Shown here piece after piece: positions 13,801 through 25,744 of a stretch of 64,000 nt of DNA; the stretch's first letter is position 1; each line of letters opens with the position of its first letter. The DNA is from Sanderia malayensis (lineage: Eukaryota; Cnidaria; Scyphozoa; Semaeostomeae; Pelagiidae), in the NCBI GenBank assembly GCA_013076295.1, contig RQOL01000824.1, forward strand, positions 558,001-622,000, written 5' to 3'. The position numbers and the translations under genes were made by a program. The notes below the pieces were generated by a model. The model was not told the origin of the DNA. It saw nothing but the letters and a program-made list of their open reading frames with translations, and made no database searches.

Positions 13801-15519
13801 TAATATATATACCAACAAACTGACCTTAATTTTCTTTATTGACTGAAATTTTTTTCCTGGCCTGGAGGGAAGCATTATCAGAAGAAAATGAAGGTTAGTT
13901 TGCTCCATATTGATGTTTTTTCATATTTATAAGTCTTTGCTAACTTTCAAAAGATGTCACTCAAGATTATAAAACTGGTCTTCTTGCAATTGTATCCAAT
14001 CAATAACTTGTTCTAATTTCGAATGTCACGTTCGAGTTGTCATACCTGAGTAGCATGCTGCTGCCTTAATTGATCGGCAGGCAGCAACAAGATAAGATAA
14101 AGCAACAAACAAACAAAACAAAAATATAACAAGAATATAGTTATTATAATTTTATTTATATATCTTATTATTTGAAATTGCCCCATCTGGTTAGCGAGTG
14201 TCCCTCTCCATCTATTACTGACGAATGCAGCACTACCTTACAGACATCACGAGTAAAGGAGATAGAAGGGATGTGTTGGAAAAATGAATTTTGTTTTATT
14301 AACCAGGCGGGCGACCCTGACTCCACATAGAAAAATGCACGGAGTACCAGATGTCCTTGGACAAAAGTATCTTATAAGGGGCATACCTTGTTTACCCTGC
14401 ATAGGATGCCCTTTTGTGCCCTATGCCAGGGGAAGAAAATGAGCGGGGGTGGGGGTTAGCTGGGAAGTTAGAATACTGCAGAGAGAAATCTAGAATAATG
14501 ATGAAACAAAACTCCATAAAGTAATGATGCAAAATACAATAGATCATTGCAAGTCGCAGAGGGTTCCAATAAGAACGAAGGGTGTTTATTAGAAACCTGA
14601 TAATAAGTGACAAATGGGGCACTTTAAGAAAGGCTTCCTGTTCGATTTGGATGACATGAAAACGAGGAAGCAGCTCCGTTAAGACATCATTTCATTCAAT
14701 ATTTGTCTTGATAATACAATAACCAAAGGGTGTCAGGATGCCTAGCACCTCAAGCCAATGATCAAATAAATTAAAATATAATCATACAAATTAACGTCTT
14801 CAACTACATAAAAAACATCTACAATATTTAGTAATCAGCTCTTCATTGCCTTGAATGACAATATGTATAATAGGGCAATAGCAGAATACTCAGTGGCCGA
14901 GAGCAGACAGTACAATGTGTCAATGTGACCATCAGCTTATCGATCTGTGTTGAGGATATGAAGAATAACGGGGTTAAGGATGGTTAATCGAAGCTTCACT
15001 ATACGTAGAGCAATATTCAGCACTCGAGTACCAAGCAGAATACACACTTTTTATAAGAATAACTTATGCTGATCGACAATTGTTATTCTTAAATTTCCAT
15101 TGTATTTTAGCAATTTTGAGCCTCGATATTCTTATAGACTATATTCTTTTAAAAAAGTGCGCAACATATCCAAATACCAGTTAAGCGATTCAAAGGCAGG
15201 CAACCGCATCAACGGAAGTACCAGTTAAATTTCATTCGCAACCACGTGTTCGATGTGATTATTGTCAAATGACGTAATAACAGAACCTTGAAGCAAGCAT
15301 GTTGTAATGTTTTAAATATCACCGGTGTGTCAAACCGAGGCTACAATGTGCTTTTACGTGGAGAAGTTCTAGGGAATAGATCTTTTATAATGAGATAACC
15401 AGAAGAATAACCAGAAGCTTCATTTCGATTAGGAAAAAAAGATGTTAGTAGCTAATTTCCTACAATCTTATATTCGGTCGTACAAACAAATGACCATCCT
15501 CAGAGTCAAGTAAATTCCA

Positions 15520-15849
15520 ATGATAAAAGCTAACAGGTACCTGTTAACTTATATTATTGGTACAGTTACCTGTTTGGTGGTATTTTACAGTTGCTTGGTT
15601 GGTGGTATGCGCTGGTTACATCGAAATTCAGCTGTTTCTAATTTCAATGAAATATCAAAATTATCCAAATTCAATGCCAACATTTCCTCGATGTTAGTTG
15701 ACATTAACTGGTTGAGGAGAGTAAGGAAGCAACAACAAGAACAAAATGAGAAAACCTGTGTTGGAAAATCTCTGACAAAAGAAAAATTTAATTATGGCCG
15801 TTATAAATTCCATTATTTATTCATTTTACATGTGACTCATGGAGTTTGA
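15520..15849 (+). CDS. Unrecognised ORF with an N-terminal membrane anchor (possible first exon)
   Basis: The ATG opens 109 codons. Residues 8-28 (LLTYIIGTVTCLVVFYSCLVG) form one hydrophobic segment close to the N-terminus with basic residues on both sides, as in type II Golgi or ER membrane proteins. A good donor (GAGAGTAAGG) at about 15720 would end an exon after NWLRR. No downstream exon was found that continues it, and no family is recognised. It could be a spurious ORF. Confidence 0.25.
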   Translation: MIKANRYLLTYIIGTVTCLVVFYSCLVGGMRWLHRNSAVSNFNEISKLSKFNANISSMLVDINWLRRVRKQQQEQNEKTCVGKSLTKEKFNYGRYKFHYLFILHVTHGV

Positions 15850-16197
15850 AAATTGGCCACTTCCTCGTAAAAACAAATACAACCCCCTGCTGGTAAGAGC
15901 AACATAGAATCCCCGTGATGTACTATGGTTTTAGTTGAATTTTGTTTGCAAACAGTTAACAGCACGGGTGTCGGGTGGGGATAAAGACAAACACCTGCTG
16001 CAAAATAAAATGTCCGCACGCAAATGAGGCCATCAAATGATGATGTAATACCAATGTCGTCATGCTAAAAGAATTCTCTTCTTTAAAAACCAAGTGTATT
16101 CAATCATTCCAATGGCAAAAATCCACCACTCATTCGCATTGTGATTTCACAAACAGGTGCTGATCGACTGAATACAAGTTTTATTCGTTACAACATT

Positions 16198-16243
16198 ATA
16201 TTACCACACATACACACAGCACACACACAACACACACACATAG
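16198..16243. repeat. CA-rich microsatellite
   Basis: Interrupted run of ACACAC and CACACATA units. Confidence 0.85.
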
Positions 16244-16431
16244 TGAGTTCTCAGATACTTTCGTAAACAACTTACCCAAAGAAAGAACATCAAAATAACG
16301 GTAAGCTGAGTAATTTCAGTGTGTCACTTCCATAGTATATACGTATATACATGCATACATATTGTGTTGATATTCAATGTCCCATTGCTTTTTTGTTATT
16401 TACTTTTTACAGTGCACGCATACATGTCTTT

Positions 16432-16846
16432 TTACACGCATTTTTTTTATAAGCAACTGCTTTATAAGCAAGGCAGTCGGCAAGGCAAAATTTAAGCAAT
16501 TTTAGTACTGGATTGAAGACTGCTAAGCAATTTGAAAAATTGTATTTTCAGTACTGAACAGGAAATGTGAACTGATTAGAAATATTACATTTGGTTGAGT
16601 TGGTTGGTTGGTGAATAAAAAGTGCAAACAAAATCTATCGTTAATTTTTCTTATTTATCTTTAATTTATCGTGCCTTCTGACATGTATATGGCCCTATAT
16701 TTACCTTTTTCTAATCTATTCTCAAAAAACACGAACAAAAGTTAGGCAATTGCTAAGCAATTTTGAGTACTCAAATTTGCCTTCCAGCTAATAATTTTTA
16801 GTACTGAGCCCGAGTTGAAATTGCTTATAAAAAAATGCGTGTATAT
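16432..16846. mobile_element. MITE with AT-rich inverted termini
   Basis: The left end CACGCATTTTTTTTATAAGC is mirrored by TTGCTTATAAAAAAATGCGTG on the right, with TA on both flanks. About 410 bp with no ORF. TTTTAGTACTG and AAGCAATTT motifs are repeated inside in both orientations. Confidence 0.65.
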
Positions 16847-17597
16847 GGTGACTTATGTTTGAGGAAGTTGTGTTTTTACTCGAGTTGTCACTACGATTGA
16901 ACAGTGCAGTGCAGAATATTTCAAATTGGAGGCCAGGGAGTCACGAACTGCACCCAATTTAAAAGCTAGGCTTTAACTCTGATTTTTCAAAATTCCAATT
17001 TTTGTCACACAAGTCCCAAAAAAATATCATTACAATTGAAATTAAAAGAATATAATAAAACATCTATACTCCAATCCACATATATATGTGTATATACCAG
17101 TGGGGCCTGATTACAGCCCTCATGTAACAAGCTTCCCAGTGCAGTTAAAAACATACCTGGTCCTCAAACCTGCTTCATGGTGTAATTTATTCTCAGCTTG
17201 ACTAAATTCAAAGAACAATGTCTATTTTGATTTGCCTTCAAGGTTCTTTATATTGGGATTTCACTGAAGTGTATATTCTTCTTGTTCAAGAATAATGACT
17301 AGTTGTGAAAATACAGAGGTTGAAAATTGCCGAAAAACAATAGACATTTTGAAATAACAATGAAGAATAATAAAGCTCGGCGAAAATTACGGCTTTCAAA
17401 AAGTATGCAAAGAAAACACAGTGTTTATTATGCAAACTAACACCATAGTAGACCTTTTCAAAACCATCTAACCATCTTAAGATCTAAAAAGGTTATGCTA
17501 TTACATGCAGGAATATATGTAAAGTTGATAAGATGAATCGTAGCCGAGTTGAAAAAAAGATCGCGATGTAATCGTGAAATAGTGTGATCAGATAATT

Positions 17598-17918
17598 ATG
17601 GTAAAAAATTGTATTTTTCCAGAGATACGTCACTCTCGACTGGCCCGACAAATGACAATAAGAAAGCAACGATCTAACGACAATGTTTGCTTGATGGCAA
17701 ACGCAAAGATGAATTCATCAACGACAAAAAAGCAGCTAGCGATAGCAAGAGAAATTGCAAAGCAACTCTCAAGAATTGGAGACATGACGAATAGTCAATA
17801 TGACAATGATAAAAATGAACTGGATGGGTCTCTAAGGAAAGGAATGATTCTATTGCACATTGTTTATGCTGTCAGTGTCACAACAGCCCTGGTGTTGCTG
17901 ATCAGAAAAGCAAAATAA
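17598..17918 (+). CDS. Candidate BH3-only, tail-anchored apoptosis regulator
   Basis: The 106-residue ORF has an ATG start. Residues 49-65 (IAREIAKQLSRIGDMTN) fit the BH3 pattern of a hydrophobic residue, then L-x-x-I-G-D, as in NOXA, BIM or BIK-type proteins. Residues 83-102 (MILLHIVYAVSVTTALVLLI) form a single C-terminal membrane segment followed by the basic tail RKAK, a classical mitochondrial or ER tail anchor. No BH1/BH2 fold is present and the length suits a BH3-only protein. Such proteins bind the groove of BCL-2 family members and promote cell death; that role is inferred. Met38 or an upstream exon joined at the good acceptor TATTTTTCCAG (17622) could be the true beginning. BH3 motifs are short, so chance similarity remains possible. 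Confidence 0.55.
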   Translation: MVKNCIFPEIRHSRLARQMTIRKQRSNDNVCLMANAKMNSSTTKKQLAIAREIAKQLSRIGDMTNSQYDNDKNELDGSLRKGMILLHIVYAVSVTTALVLLIRKAK

Positions 17919-18553
17919 TAGCGAGATCTATAATTAATTCGACCAATTATAATTGTCTATCCATATTGGATCTAATTATTGACATATGTACATACTGTAT
18001 ATGCTAATGTTAACTTATAAACATGAATTGTGACATGTTACAATATCGTTTTCAAATGATCAATGAACTTCAGATCACCAGTTTTCTTTCTGCGCTTGCT
18101 CCACGTTGTTGCAGTAGTTGAAAATGAATATGTAAATAGTATAACACAGTAGCACAAGAAAGTAGGGCACAACTGTATCGGATGATAGTGCAAGGCCTAT
18201 CCGTACCTGTGCCAAAGTACGAGACAAGCTCGATCATGTTGGCTGGTGTTGAAAATGGTCAATGTCCGTCTGATGAGCATCACTAAAGTCTTATTAACTT
18301 GTCTTGACAACAAATATTCTTGCTATATTTACCGAATTTATCTGAATCAGCAGAGTCATTTATAAAACATGACACAAGTAACTGGAATTTTGACATCCAT
18401 CGCTCCTTCTAGGAGCAGACATATGACATGATCTACTATATAATATATAACCTAGGCGTGTTTCTGTTCTCTCTAATAGTTGCACTACGAAATAGTGTTT
18501 GTGGTATACACAGCACACGCAAAGCGAACAAAACCAGAAATTCAATCAAATGC

Positions 18554-20477
18554 TTACTTGCAAATCCTTCTGGCCATGAATTTCACATCTTGAACGATGA
18601 AATGCAAGAATCCGGCTGCTATTATAGAGAGCCAACTGAGCCATGCAAGATAATACGACCATCCAGCCTTCCAGGGGCTTTTCAAGCATTTCAATGCAAA
18701 GCAAACAAGCACCATGGAAACGATCAGCGCTGGAAAACAAACGAACTATAATGTGAACTTCTAGTGCAACCACAACCCAATGTTTTATGCAGGTCTTCCA
18801 ATGGCCGTTGTTATACGGGTTTTCTAGACCGAAAGGAGATAACGCACAGGCACACAGCTGCAGAGAACAGAGAGTGGGGGGCTATTCTTTTCTTGATTTA
18901 AAGGCAACCTTAAGAATAAATTTGGTGGAAATATTTAGCTGCGTTGGAAAATCTTCAAGATTGAATAGTAAAATTCAATCGAAATCAAAATGCTGAAAGT
19001 CCTTCTCGTAACTAGCGTCTGCGAAACATTTACAAAGAGACCACCAGTACAAAAGAACCGTAGTATAGGTGAATGCTAATGCTTCATGCATACCTGACGT
19101 AATTTCTAAAGCCAGAACACAGGTGACAAGTATCGCTCTTTTGTGGAATGAAGCAACAATTGAGACAATATTACACAATATACTCAGTACCAATGCCTCT
19201 ATCAATAAGCAGTAAGCAATATCGAAAGGACCTAAAATAAAAAGTGCATTGTAATTATTTATATTGGACATTGAAAATTACGCCATTCATTATGTAAAGA
19301 CAGCAATTTTGCATAGTAAATTTGGAGATAGAGCACGGGGCATATTGATGCTCAATGAAACACTATAATTGACGGTCTTGGTCAAACCGCCGGGAAAATT
19401 TTTAGCAACAAGCAGTTGAAATTGTCGGAAAACAATAGAAATGCCGCCTTTGGACTTGGACAAGCAAAAAGAGGGCTAATGGAAGAGGGGGCTTAATTAA
19501 AAAACAGGGTAAAAAAGAATTTAGGAATAATAATCCAAAAATAATCCAAGTTAACAAGTAAAATCACTTATTCGGGAAAAGTTTCTCCGACTTTCACGAT
19601 GGTCAAGCATGTAAGAAATTTTAGTAGCTACTAGCTACAAGAAAGATTAAAAATCTGTAAAATTTCCATTTTTATAAAATAAGTGGAGATTTGTGCACGC
19701 ATGATCTTTGTGAATACCAAGAAGTTCTGATTCGAGTTTATCATGTTATATCGTATTGCTTTATGACAATAATAAAAGAAAACTTAACTGCATAGAAGTG
19801 GCCTAAAAATTCAATTCACTGTAACTGTCTTGGCTTTATTTTAGCAGAAGTTTATATTTTTGCTACCAATCAGGGTAAATTTTCTAAAATCGAAAAATAT
19901 TTTGTATGACTGTCTTGACCTTTTAGTTGTGAATTTTTCATTACAGCAGACCTTTTAATGAAATGGCACAAACAAGCCATCAATGATCAGTACAGATTTG
20001 ACTTCAAATAAGATTAAAACAACCATATTTCAAATTTCATTACATTAGCACTTTAGGACATTGGAGCTTGAAATTATGAAAAAATTAGGCTGGGCACTGA
20101 GGCTGGGCAAAATTCTGGTCCTTTATAGGAAAGGAGTGCAGAAATATGAACCCTGAAATGAAGGAGCAGGCCAATAAAAGACAAATGCACATGAACTTAC
20201 CAAGTAGGCCCAAAACAAATTTCGATTTCGTGATCTTGATACACTTGACAATAAATTTTGATTTATCGCATTCTTTTCTTAGGCCTTGAGCAACAACAAG
20301 AACACCAGTTTCATTGGTTTGTATCGTTGTGTTGGTGAGTTCTCGCCAATGATCAGTTCCCAAACTCAAAGCAATGATTATGCTGCCAAACATTAACAAA
20401 CAAGTTGCTAATATTGCCAGTAGGCTATGGTGTTTTTTGGGGACAAAGAAATGCAAAGCGGGAGGATGATTGAACAT
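18554..20477 (-). CDS. Claudin-superfamily four-span membrane protein (3 exons, 196 aa)
   Basis: Exons 20477-20201, 19231-19094 and 18729-18554 join with GT-AG borders in phase 1 each time and end at TAA. There are four membrane segments, at about residues 19-39, 96-117, 122-148 and 160-182. The first extracellular loop has W44 and then GLRKEC with a second Cys eight residues later (C70, C79). This corresponds to the W...GLW-x-x-C...C signature of claudin/PMP22/CACNG relatives, with Arg replacing the second Trp. The last span (GWSYYLAWLSWLSIIAAG) is typical of the same superfamily. Such proteins act in cell junctions or as channel partners at the plasma membrane. Which branch it belongs to is unclear. 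An upstream TTG-started extension to 20534 is unlikely to be used. Confidence 0.78.
19300..20084. other. Claudin-like gene intron 1, non-coding
   Basis: AT-rich sequence within the 19232-20200 intron. No repeats or ORFs of note. Confidence 0.5.
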
Positions 20478-20775
20478 CGCTTGTCGACAAAACTCTGCAG
20501 AGCGAATTAAAAAACTTGCAAGGTCGAGAAACAAAATGTCCGGCTTTGTTCAGACCAAGGCCTTGACATCAACAATTATTCTTCCAGACATTCATCATCA
20601 CATATGACACTAAAAATTTGTTCTCATGATTTTGTACGGCACAGTTCATTTTGAAGAATTGAAAAGGTCAATTATACTTTAAACCGTGGCTTTATAGGCT
20701 TTTGTAAATTTACATGCTCTATTAAATTTCAATGTAAAATCGAGTGAGTGTGAGTGACCCAGGTCAGGTAAATTC

Positions 20776-23465
20776 TAGACTTGCTCCAAGTCTATTTCGT
20801 ATTTCAGTCATAAAAGGAAACTGCGGAGGAGGAAAAAGAAAAACGACAGCGAATATACGCTCTTTAACCGGAAATGAATTTTTATTGGCTAACGCGATTT
20901 TTCTTAGCGACGTGGTAGCAACGGGTCTGGCCATGGATCTTCACAGTGAAAAGCCTATGGAGCTGCGCCCAACTCATGTTTTAAAAGTGGGTTTTATCGC
21001 GTTATTTTGGCAAAATATTGAAAAAAATATGCTTTTCTTGCGGGTTCGTATATGATATTTCGAATTTGTCAAGTTTTTTTGTCTATTTTTGTTTCTCGGC
21101 TGTATTTTGCGGTGTGTCAAAATGTGCCCTATATATACAAAATTTAGGCCCGTCCGCTAGTCAATTGGTCAGTAACTCAATTTTTGGGGTTATGTTTCAC
21201 TTCGATTGAGCAAATGATGAATTACAGAAAACACTAATCATAAAATAATCATTTTGAGAAAAATGGTGCGGGTTTGTGCTGTCTTGGTTAATTTTCAAAC
21301 GCTCCTTGTGGAAGCTAATGTTTTACAGACTAGGTACATCAAATCAAATCAATATGCAGTTCTGAGTTGTTCTGTGTCCATATAACAAAAGGGCCCATTC
21401 AAGACTGACTGATAGCAGTGCAGCTGGCATTAAAAACTAGCAATTTTATTCTCTATCTAAGTTTAAATTTTTTCAAGTTAGAAACTATCCTCTTTAACTT
21501 AGACCTTCAGTTAAGCATGATCAATCTTCTCGAATGTGCTACTTCAATAGGGTCATTTGATCTCCAAGGTGCCTCTTACTTTTATTAGAGGGTGTTTCAG
21601 TGATTCCATCCAGGGTGCACCTTATTAGTATACTTGGAAATATAAAACAATATAAGGTACATTTGAACCTTAAATTATTCCATCTTTCATCCCCAATGGG
21701 ATCAAGTACAAGCTGAACTGACATCAGCCCGTATTGAATGGACCCATTTTGTAATATGGACAGCAAAACAGCTCAAAACTATTAATGTAGCAAAAGAGAA
21801 TTTACTTGGAAAAATGCCATGTATTTATTTGCAAAAATTCTGAAATGGGTGAGATTATGCCATCCTACTATCAAAAAAGGTCAAAATCAATTAAAGAAAA
21901 ATATAACATTTACGAATGCAATTCATATTCATGTCTGCACTCCTCATACAAGTGAAACATAACATTTCATTTCGTACATTAGCTGCGTTTGAAAACTAAT
22001 GGGTGTTTGAAAACTAACCGAGAAAGCACGAACCCGCACTATTTATGATTAGTATTTTCTAGAATTCTGTATTTCCTCGATTGAAATGAAGTATATAACC
22101 CTAATAATTGAGTTTACCGACCAATTGACTGGCGGACGAGCCTAAATTTGGTATGTTTTGACAAAGCGCAAAATAAAACCCAAAAGTGAAAAATGTTTGA
22201 AAAAAACTTGACAAATTTAAAATATCATATACGAACCCGCAAGAAAAACATATTTTGTTCAATATTTTATCAAAATAACGCGATAAAACCCACTTTTAAA
22301 ACACTAGTTAGGCGCAGCTCCATAGGCTTTTCACTGTGAAAATCCATGGCCAGATCCGTTGCTACCACGTCGCTAAGAAAAATCGCGTTAGCCAATGAAA
22401 ATTCATTTCCGGTTAAAGAGCGTATAGACTTGTACGCTTTGGCTCTTCATGAATAATTAATGAGCTCAAGTGATTCAACACTTCCATTGTCTGCATGCTG
22501 AACTGCCACGGGGCGGGGAGCGGGGAAGTGTTGTGAGACATTCTCTAAAGTTTGTGATACACGAGAAGTTAACGTCAAGTTGGATGAATCCTGCTTCCAG
22601 AGTAAAGAATATTTACAGTTTTGATTTTAAAAATGAATGCAAATGTAAATTGTTGTTGAAATTAAATTGATTTGATTTGATTTCGAATCTGCATTTGATC
22701 GGTTCGCAAGTACTAGTATCGGTGTCAGTGATTTAGGCCTGTCCGTGTTCAGAATTCAAATTCAAAGCAACAGAGCAACAGTGCAACATGTGTTTACTTC
22801 GCCATGCAGAACACAACAGGAAACTTCGTTGAAGATTTATTTATAAATCGAGAACTGATGACATTTTGGTTCCTTGCTTGTTTTCTTTGAAGTAACATTG
22901 GATATTTTGCTAGAGTTTTGTGATTGATGAACACAACACCCCCTTCCCGAACATATCTTAAATTGTTTAAAATTTCATATTTACAACGTACAGCCATGTA
23001 CCTTACTTATTTTTTTGAATCTTTACCGTGTGTTTTCCTCACAACGAACTCCCTTTTCGCAGCTAATTTTGTAAACAAAAAAGTCTCAAGTGACAAAGTG
23101 CGTTGTGTGTAAATTTTTAAAAATCTTCAAGATCTAGCGCAGACTTTGCGAGATCAATGGCCTTCAGTTGCTTTGAAAAATTTGTAACATTTAATCGAGA
23201 AGCCATTTTGACAACAGAAAAAACAACACACAAAACAAAAACACAAAATTTGTAGCCCCCTGACTCATGAGATACCTTTTGTTTAACAACCACTCCCCAT
23301 TGGATGAAAATCCAAATCAAAGAGCACCGCGGCGGACCGAAATTGGTCCGCTGGCTTCGAGGGCAAAGCCAAAGCGTACAAGTCTATTTCTCTATCGTTT
23401 TTCTTTTTCCTCCTCCGCAGTTCCCTTTTATGACTGAAATACGAAATAGACTTGGAGCAAGTCTA
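20776..23465. mobile_element. Mutator-like foldback element with 9-bp target duplication
   Basis: GGTAAATTC flanks both ends (20767-20775 and 23466-23474). The termini are inverted repeats beginning TAGACTTGCTCCAAGTCTAT. The left arm runs about 20776-21325; the right arm is 21980-22426 plus 23385-23465, split by a nested insertion. Arms of about 500 bp plus a 9-bp duplication are typical of MULEs. No transposase is visible, so it looks non-autonomous. It lies 0.3 kb upstream of the claudin-like start. Confidence 0.75.
22427..23384. mobile_element. Element nested inside the foldback right arm
   Basis: Inverted ends GACTTGTACGCTTTGGC and GCCAAAGCGTACAAGTC, with TA on both sides (22425-22426 and 23385-23386). 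Removing it makes the right arm continuous with the left arm's order. On the minus strand a 29-codon ORF (MASRLNVTNFSKQL...) starts near 23204; I do not recognise it and give it little weight. Confidence 0.65.
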
Positions 23466-23808
23466 GGTAAATTCAGGAGAGTCAGCTCGAATGCCAGGGC
23501 TTCCATTATAATCTTGTTACTTTGTTATTATTTTATTTTAATTATATTGTTATTGTACACATCTTTATATTTCGGTAATTTATATTACGCTATTATAATC
23601 TTACTGTTTTGTTATTTTTCATTTGCAATTAACAAGCATTGCAAGCATTATTTGCAATTTTCTTTCTTTTTTCTTCCATTGATTGGTTATTGAATGAACT
23701 TGTGACGATAATTTTAACAATACTTATTCCTAAAAAACCTCGCAACAAATAATAGAACTGAAAAGTGATATACAAAATTCTAAAAAACGAAAGAACAACG
23801 AAACAAAC

Positions 23809-23880
23809 GGGCTCAGCCGGGAATCGAACTCGGAACCTCTCGCACCCGAAGCGAGAATCATACCATTAGACCACTGAGCC
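23809..23880 (-). tRNA. tRNA-Pro (anticodon CGG)
   Basis: 72 nt on the minus strand. The acceptor stem GGCTCAG/CTGAGCC pairs perfectly. The anticodon arm is TCTCGC-TTCGGGT-GCGAGA, giving CGG. The T arm contains GTTCGATTC (B box) and the D arm TGGTCTAATGGTATGA (A box). A T6 run about 20 nt past the 3' end (plus-strand AAAAAA near 23783) suits a Pol III terminator. No intron. Confidence 0.95.
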
Positions 23881-24199
23881 GCAGAAATTTGGGCGTAACA
23901 AAATGATATCGATGTCAAATACGTATAATGACATTAAAGAAAATTTTGCGTGCTCCTCTAGAACTCGCGAAAGCTTTTAACGCAAAAGTATGAACTTCGC
24001 GGAACTTTATTCTCGCCAAAATTTCATAAATATCAGAATTATGATTGGAAAAATGAGAATGCAAAAGAATCTGCCCCTGAGAATTTTGATGATGAATAAT
24101 TTTATTATAATATTGCTTTTCCTATGGTAATATTATGTTTGACTTTGAATAACGACCACTTTCGCGGTCCACACAATTCCATTTAAATTTAAATCAAGG

Positions 24200-24501
24200 C
24201 ATAGGCGCCGACTACATGGGGGCTTGGGGGCTCAAGCCCCCCCTGGAAATTTCTATTTTGTTTGGGATCTGAAAAAACACGTTTATTTTATTGAAGAAAC
24301 ATTAATCAAAGAATTGAACTGATAATACTGTAGACCATGATGTTATATCTGTTTTATTGCAATGTTTGGTGTATTTATTATACATAATGCATATGTATAT
24401 TGTACGTTTTAAAAGTGACAGGGAATTTTTCTACCTTTTTATTTTTCCAATTTTTTTTTAATTTTGAGCCCCCCTGGGAAAAGTAAAAGTCGGCGCCTAT
24501 G
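24200..24501. mobile_element. hAT-type MITE (302 bp, 8-bp target duplication)
   Basis: AATCAAGG repeats on both flanks (24192-24199 and 24502-24509). The termini are CATAGGCGCCGACT and AGTCGGCGCCTATG, followed by subterminal GGGGGCTCAAGCCCC and GAGCCCCCCTGG. The 8-bp duplication and CA...TG ends fit hAT. Confidence 0.85.
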
Positions 24502-24700
24502 AATCAAGGCAAGATGCAGAAAAAATACACTTGGTGAGCAAACGTATTGCACCACTTGGGCAAAATGGCGTCTAGAAGTAACCGGGAGGAATTGGGAAGA
24601 TGTACAATAAAGTAACCTTTTCCATTTGCTATTGCATTTGGTATTCAAACTGCAACAGTGAATACAGATTCGAAGAATATCAGAAAGGAGCTTTCGAATA

Positions 24701-24856
24701 CCGTAATGCTTCGATTAAACAATTAAATTTTTTGATATTTTACGGGGGCTTCTATTCGAGGGGGCGTTTAAAAGAGGAGGCGTTTATTGAAAAAATTTGG
24801 CGCCTTTATTCGAGGGGGTGTTTAAAAGAAGGGGGCGTTTAATCGAAGCATTACGG
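24701..24856. mobile_element. Small MITE with TA target duplication (156 bp)
   Basis: Inverted ends CCGTAATGCTTCGATTAAAC and GTTTAATCGAAGCATTACGG, flanked by TA. The middle holds two TTCGAGGGGGCGTTTAAA-like units. Confidence 0.8.
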
Positions 24857-25249
24857 TAATATGCAGTAAACATTTCTGCGATGAACAGTTCTTGCCTTCC
24901 CTCTTTTAGAGTCTTAAGAAGATTCCCGCTTTCAGAACATTTTGCTTATCTAATTTGCCATGAAATATTGGGGGCTATTCCATTGAGTATTACCAAAAAA
25001 TGCTTATTGAGTAAGAAATGCTCTTCCTAAAACTATTCTCAGATATTACCTGGCTCATGTGGCTGTCGGGAATCTCAGAGTAAAACCCTTTGTCCGATAA
25101 TACCAGGAGACTGTAATTCGTAAATTTTGCAAAATGACGCAAGAGAAATTCCCAATAATTACATTCGCCCACGGCCACCACGAGAAAGGACGAACAGTAA
25201 GACCCTTGATTGGTCTTCTACTTCAACGCAACTTCAAAGCCTTATGCAT

Positions 25250-25740
25250 GAACAAAAAACTCACGATACCTCTGGTGTATCCTTGACTTTATCTTTTGTT
25301 CCTCTTAGCTGCGTTATAGTCGTCGTTTACAACTCAGAGTGCCTAGAGGATATCTCAATAACAAAAATGCCTGTTCGCGATATTTCTCCAACACAGCACA
25401 GAGGAACCTGCTATAGGGGGCAAGCACCCTTATATACCATATCCCTTGGGAATTACCCAACCGCGTAATCGACTTGATTTACATCATTAATTAGAGTTTC
25501 AATTATAACAACTTGACTTTGTCCCAATTAGATAAAGTTTCTGGTACAAATTCGGTATCGGTTGGAGGACGTGCTTTAGTTTTGCACTGTCATTGTTCTG
25601 CACAAATTAATTTGAGAACGAGGCTATTGCGTTGTATGTCTCGCACTTTCCTCTTTCATCGTGTTTCTTCGCACGAGTCACTCTTCTGGAACCTTCGATT
25701 AGCTTGTCGTTTGCTAACCAGCACATGGTTATCATGTTCC
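25250..25740. repeat. 0.5-kb segment with an inverted copy at 28010-28520
   Basis: Landmarks such as GTTTCTGGTACAAATTCGG, CAAGCACCCTTATATACC and CTTTTGTTCCTCTTAGCTGC occur here and, reverse-complemented with moderate divergence, at 28010-28520. It directly abuts the upstream region of ZP gene copy A, while the inverted partner lies inside that gene's first intron. Confidence 0.75.
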
Positions 25741-25744
25741 TCAA

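Larger units (their letters stand above)
6992..15519. other. Gene-poor interval
   Basis: No ORF here has recognisable protein content. It holds the PLEKHG5-like upstream region, AT-rich sequence, short GAT-rich runs (about 8165-8270 and 10980-11060), a fragment near 8710-8760 resembling one end of the element at 16432-16846, and a small GC-richer inverted motif near 12525-12580 (GGGCCAGCCCTGATAGC and AGGGCTGGCCCTG). Two local tandem duplications are listed separately. Exons of an unrecognised gene cannot be excluded. Confidence 0.5.

Noticed and set aside
20744..21055. 103-codon plus ORF
   Set aside because: Lies in the left arm of the foldback element; the right arm does not keep it open.
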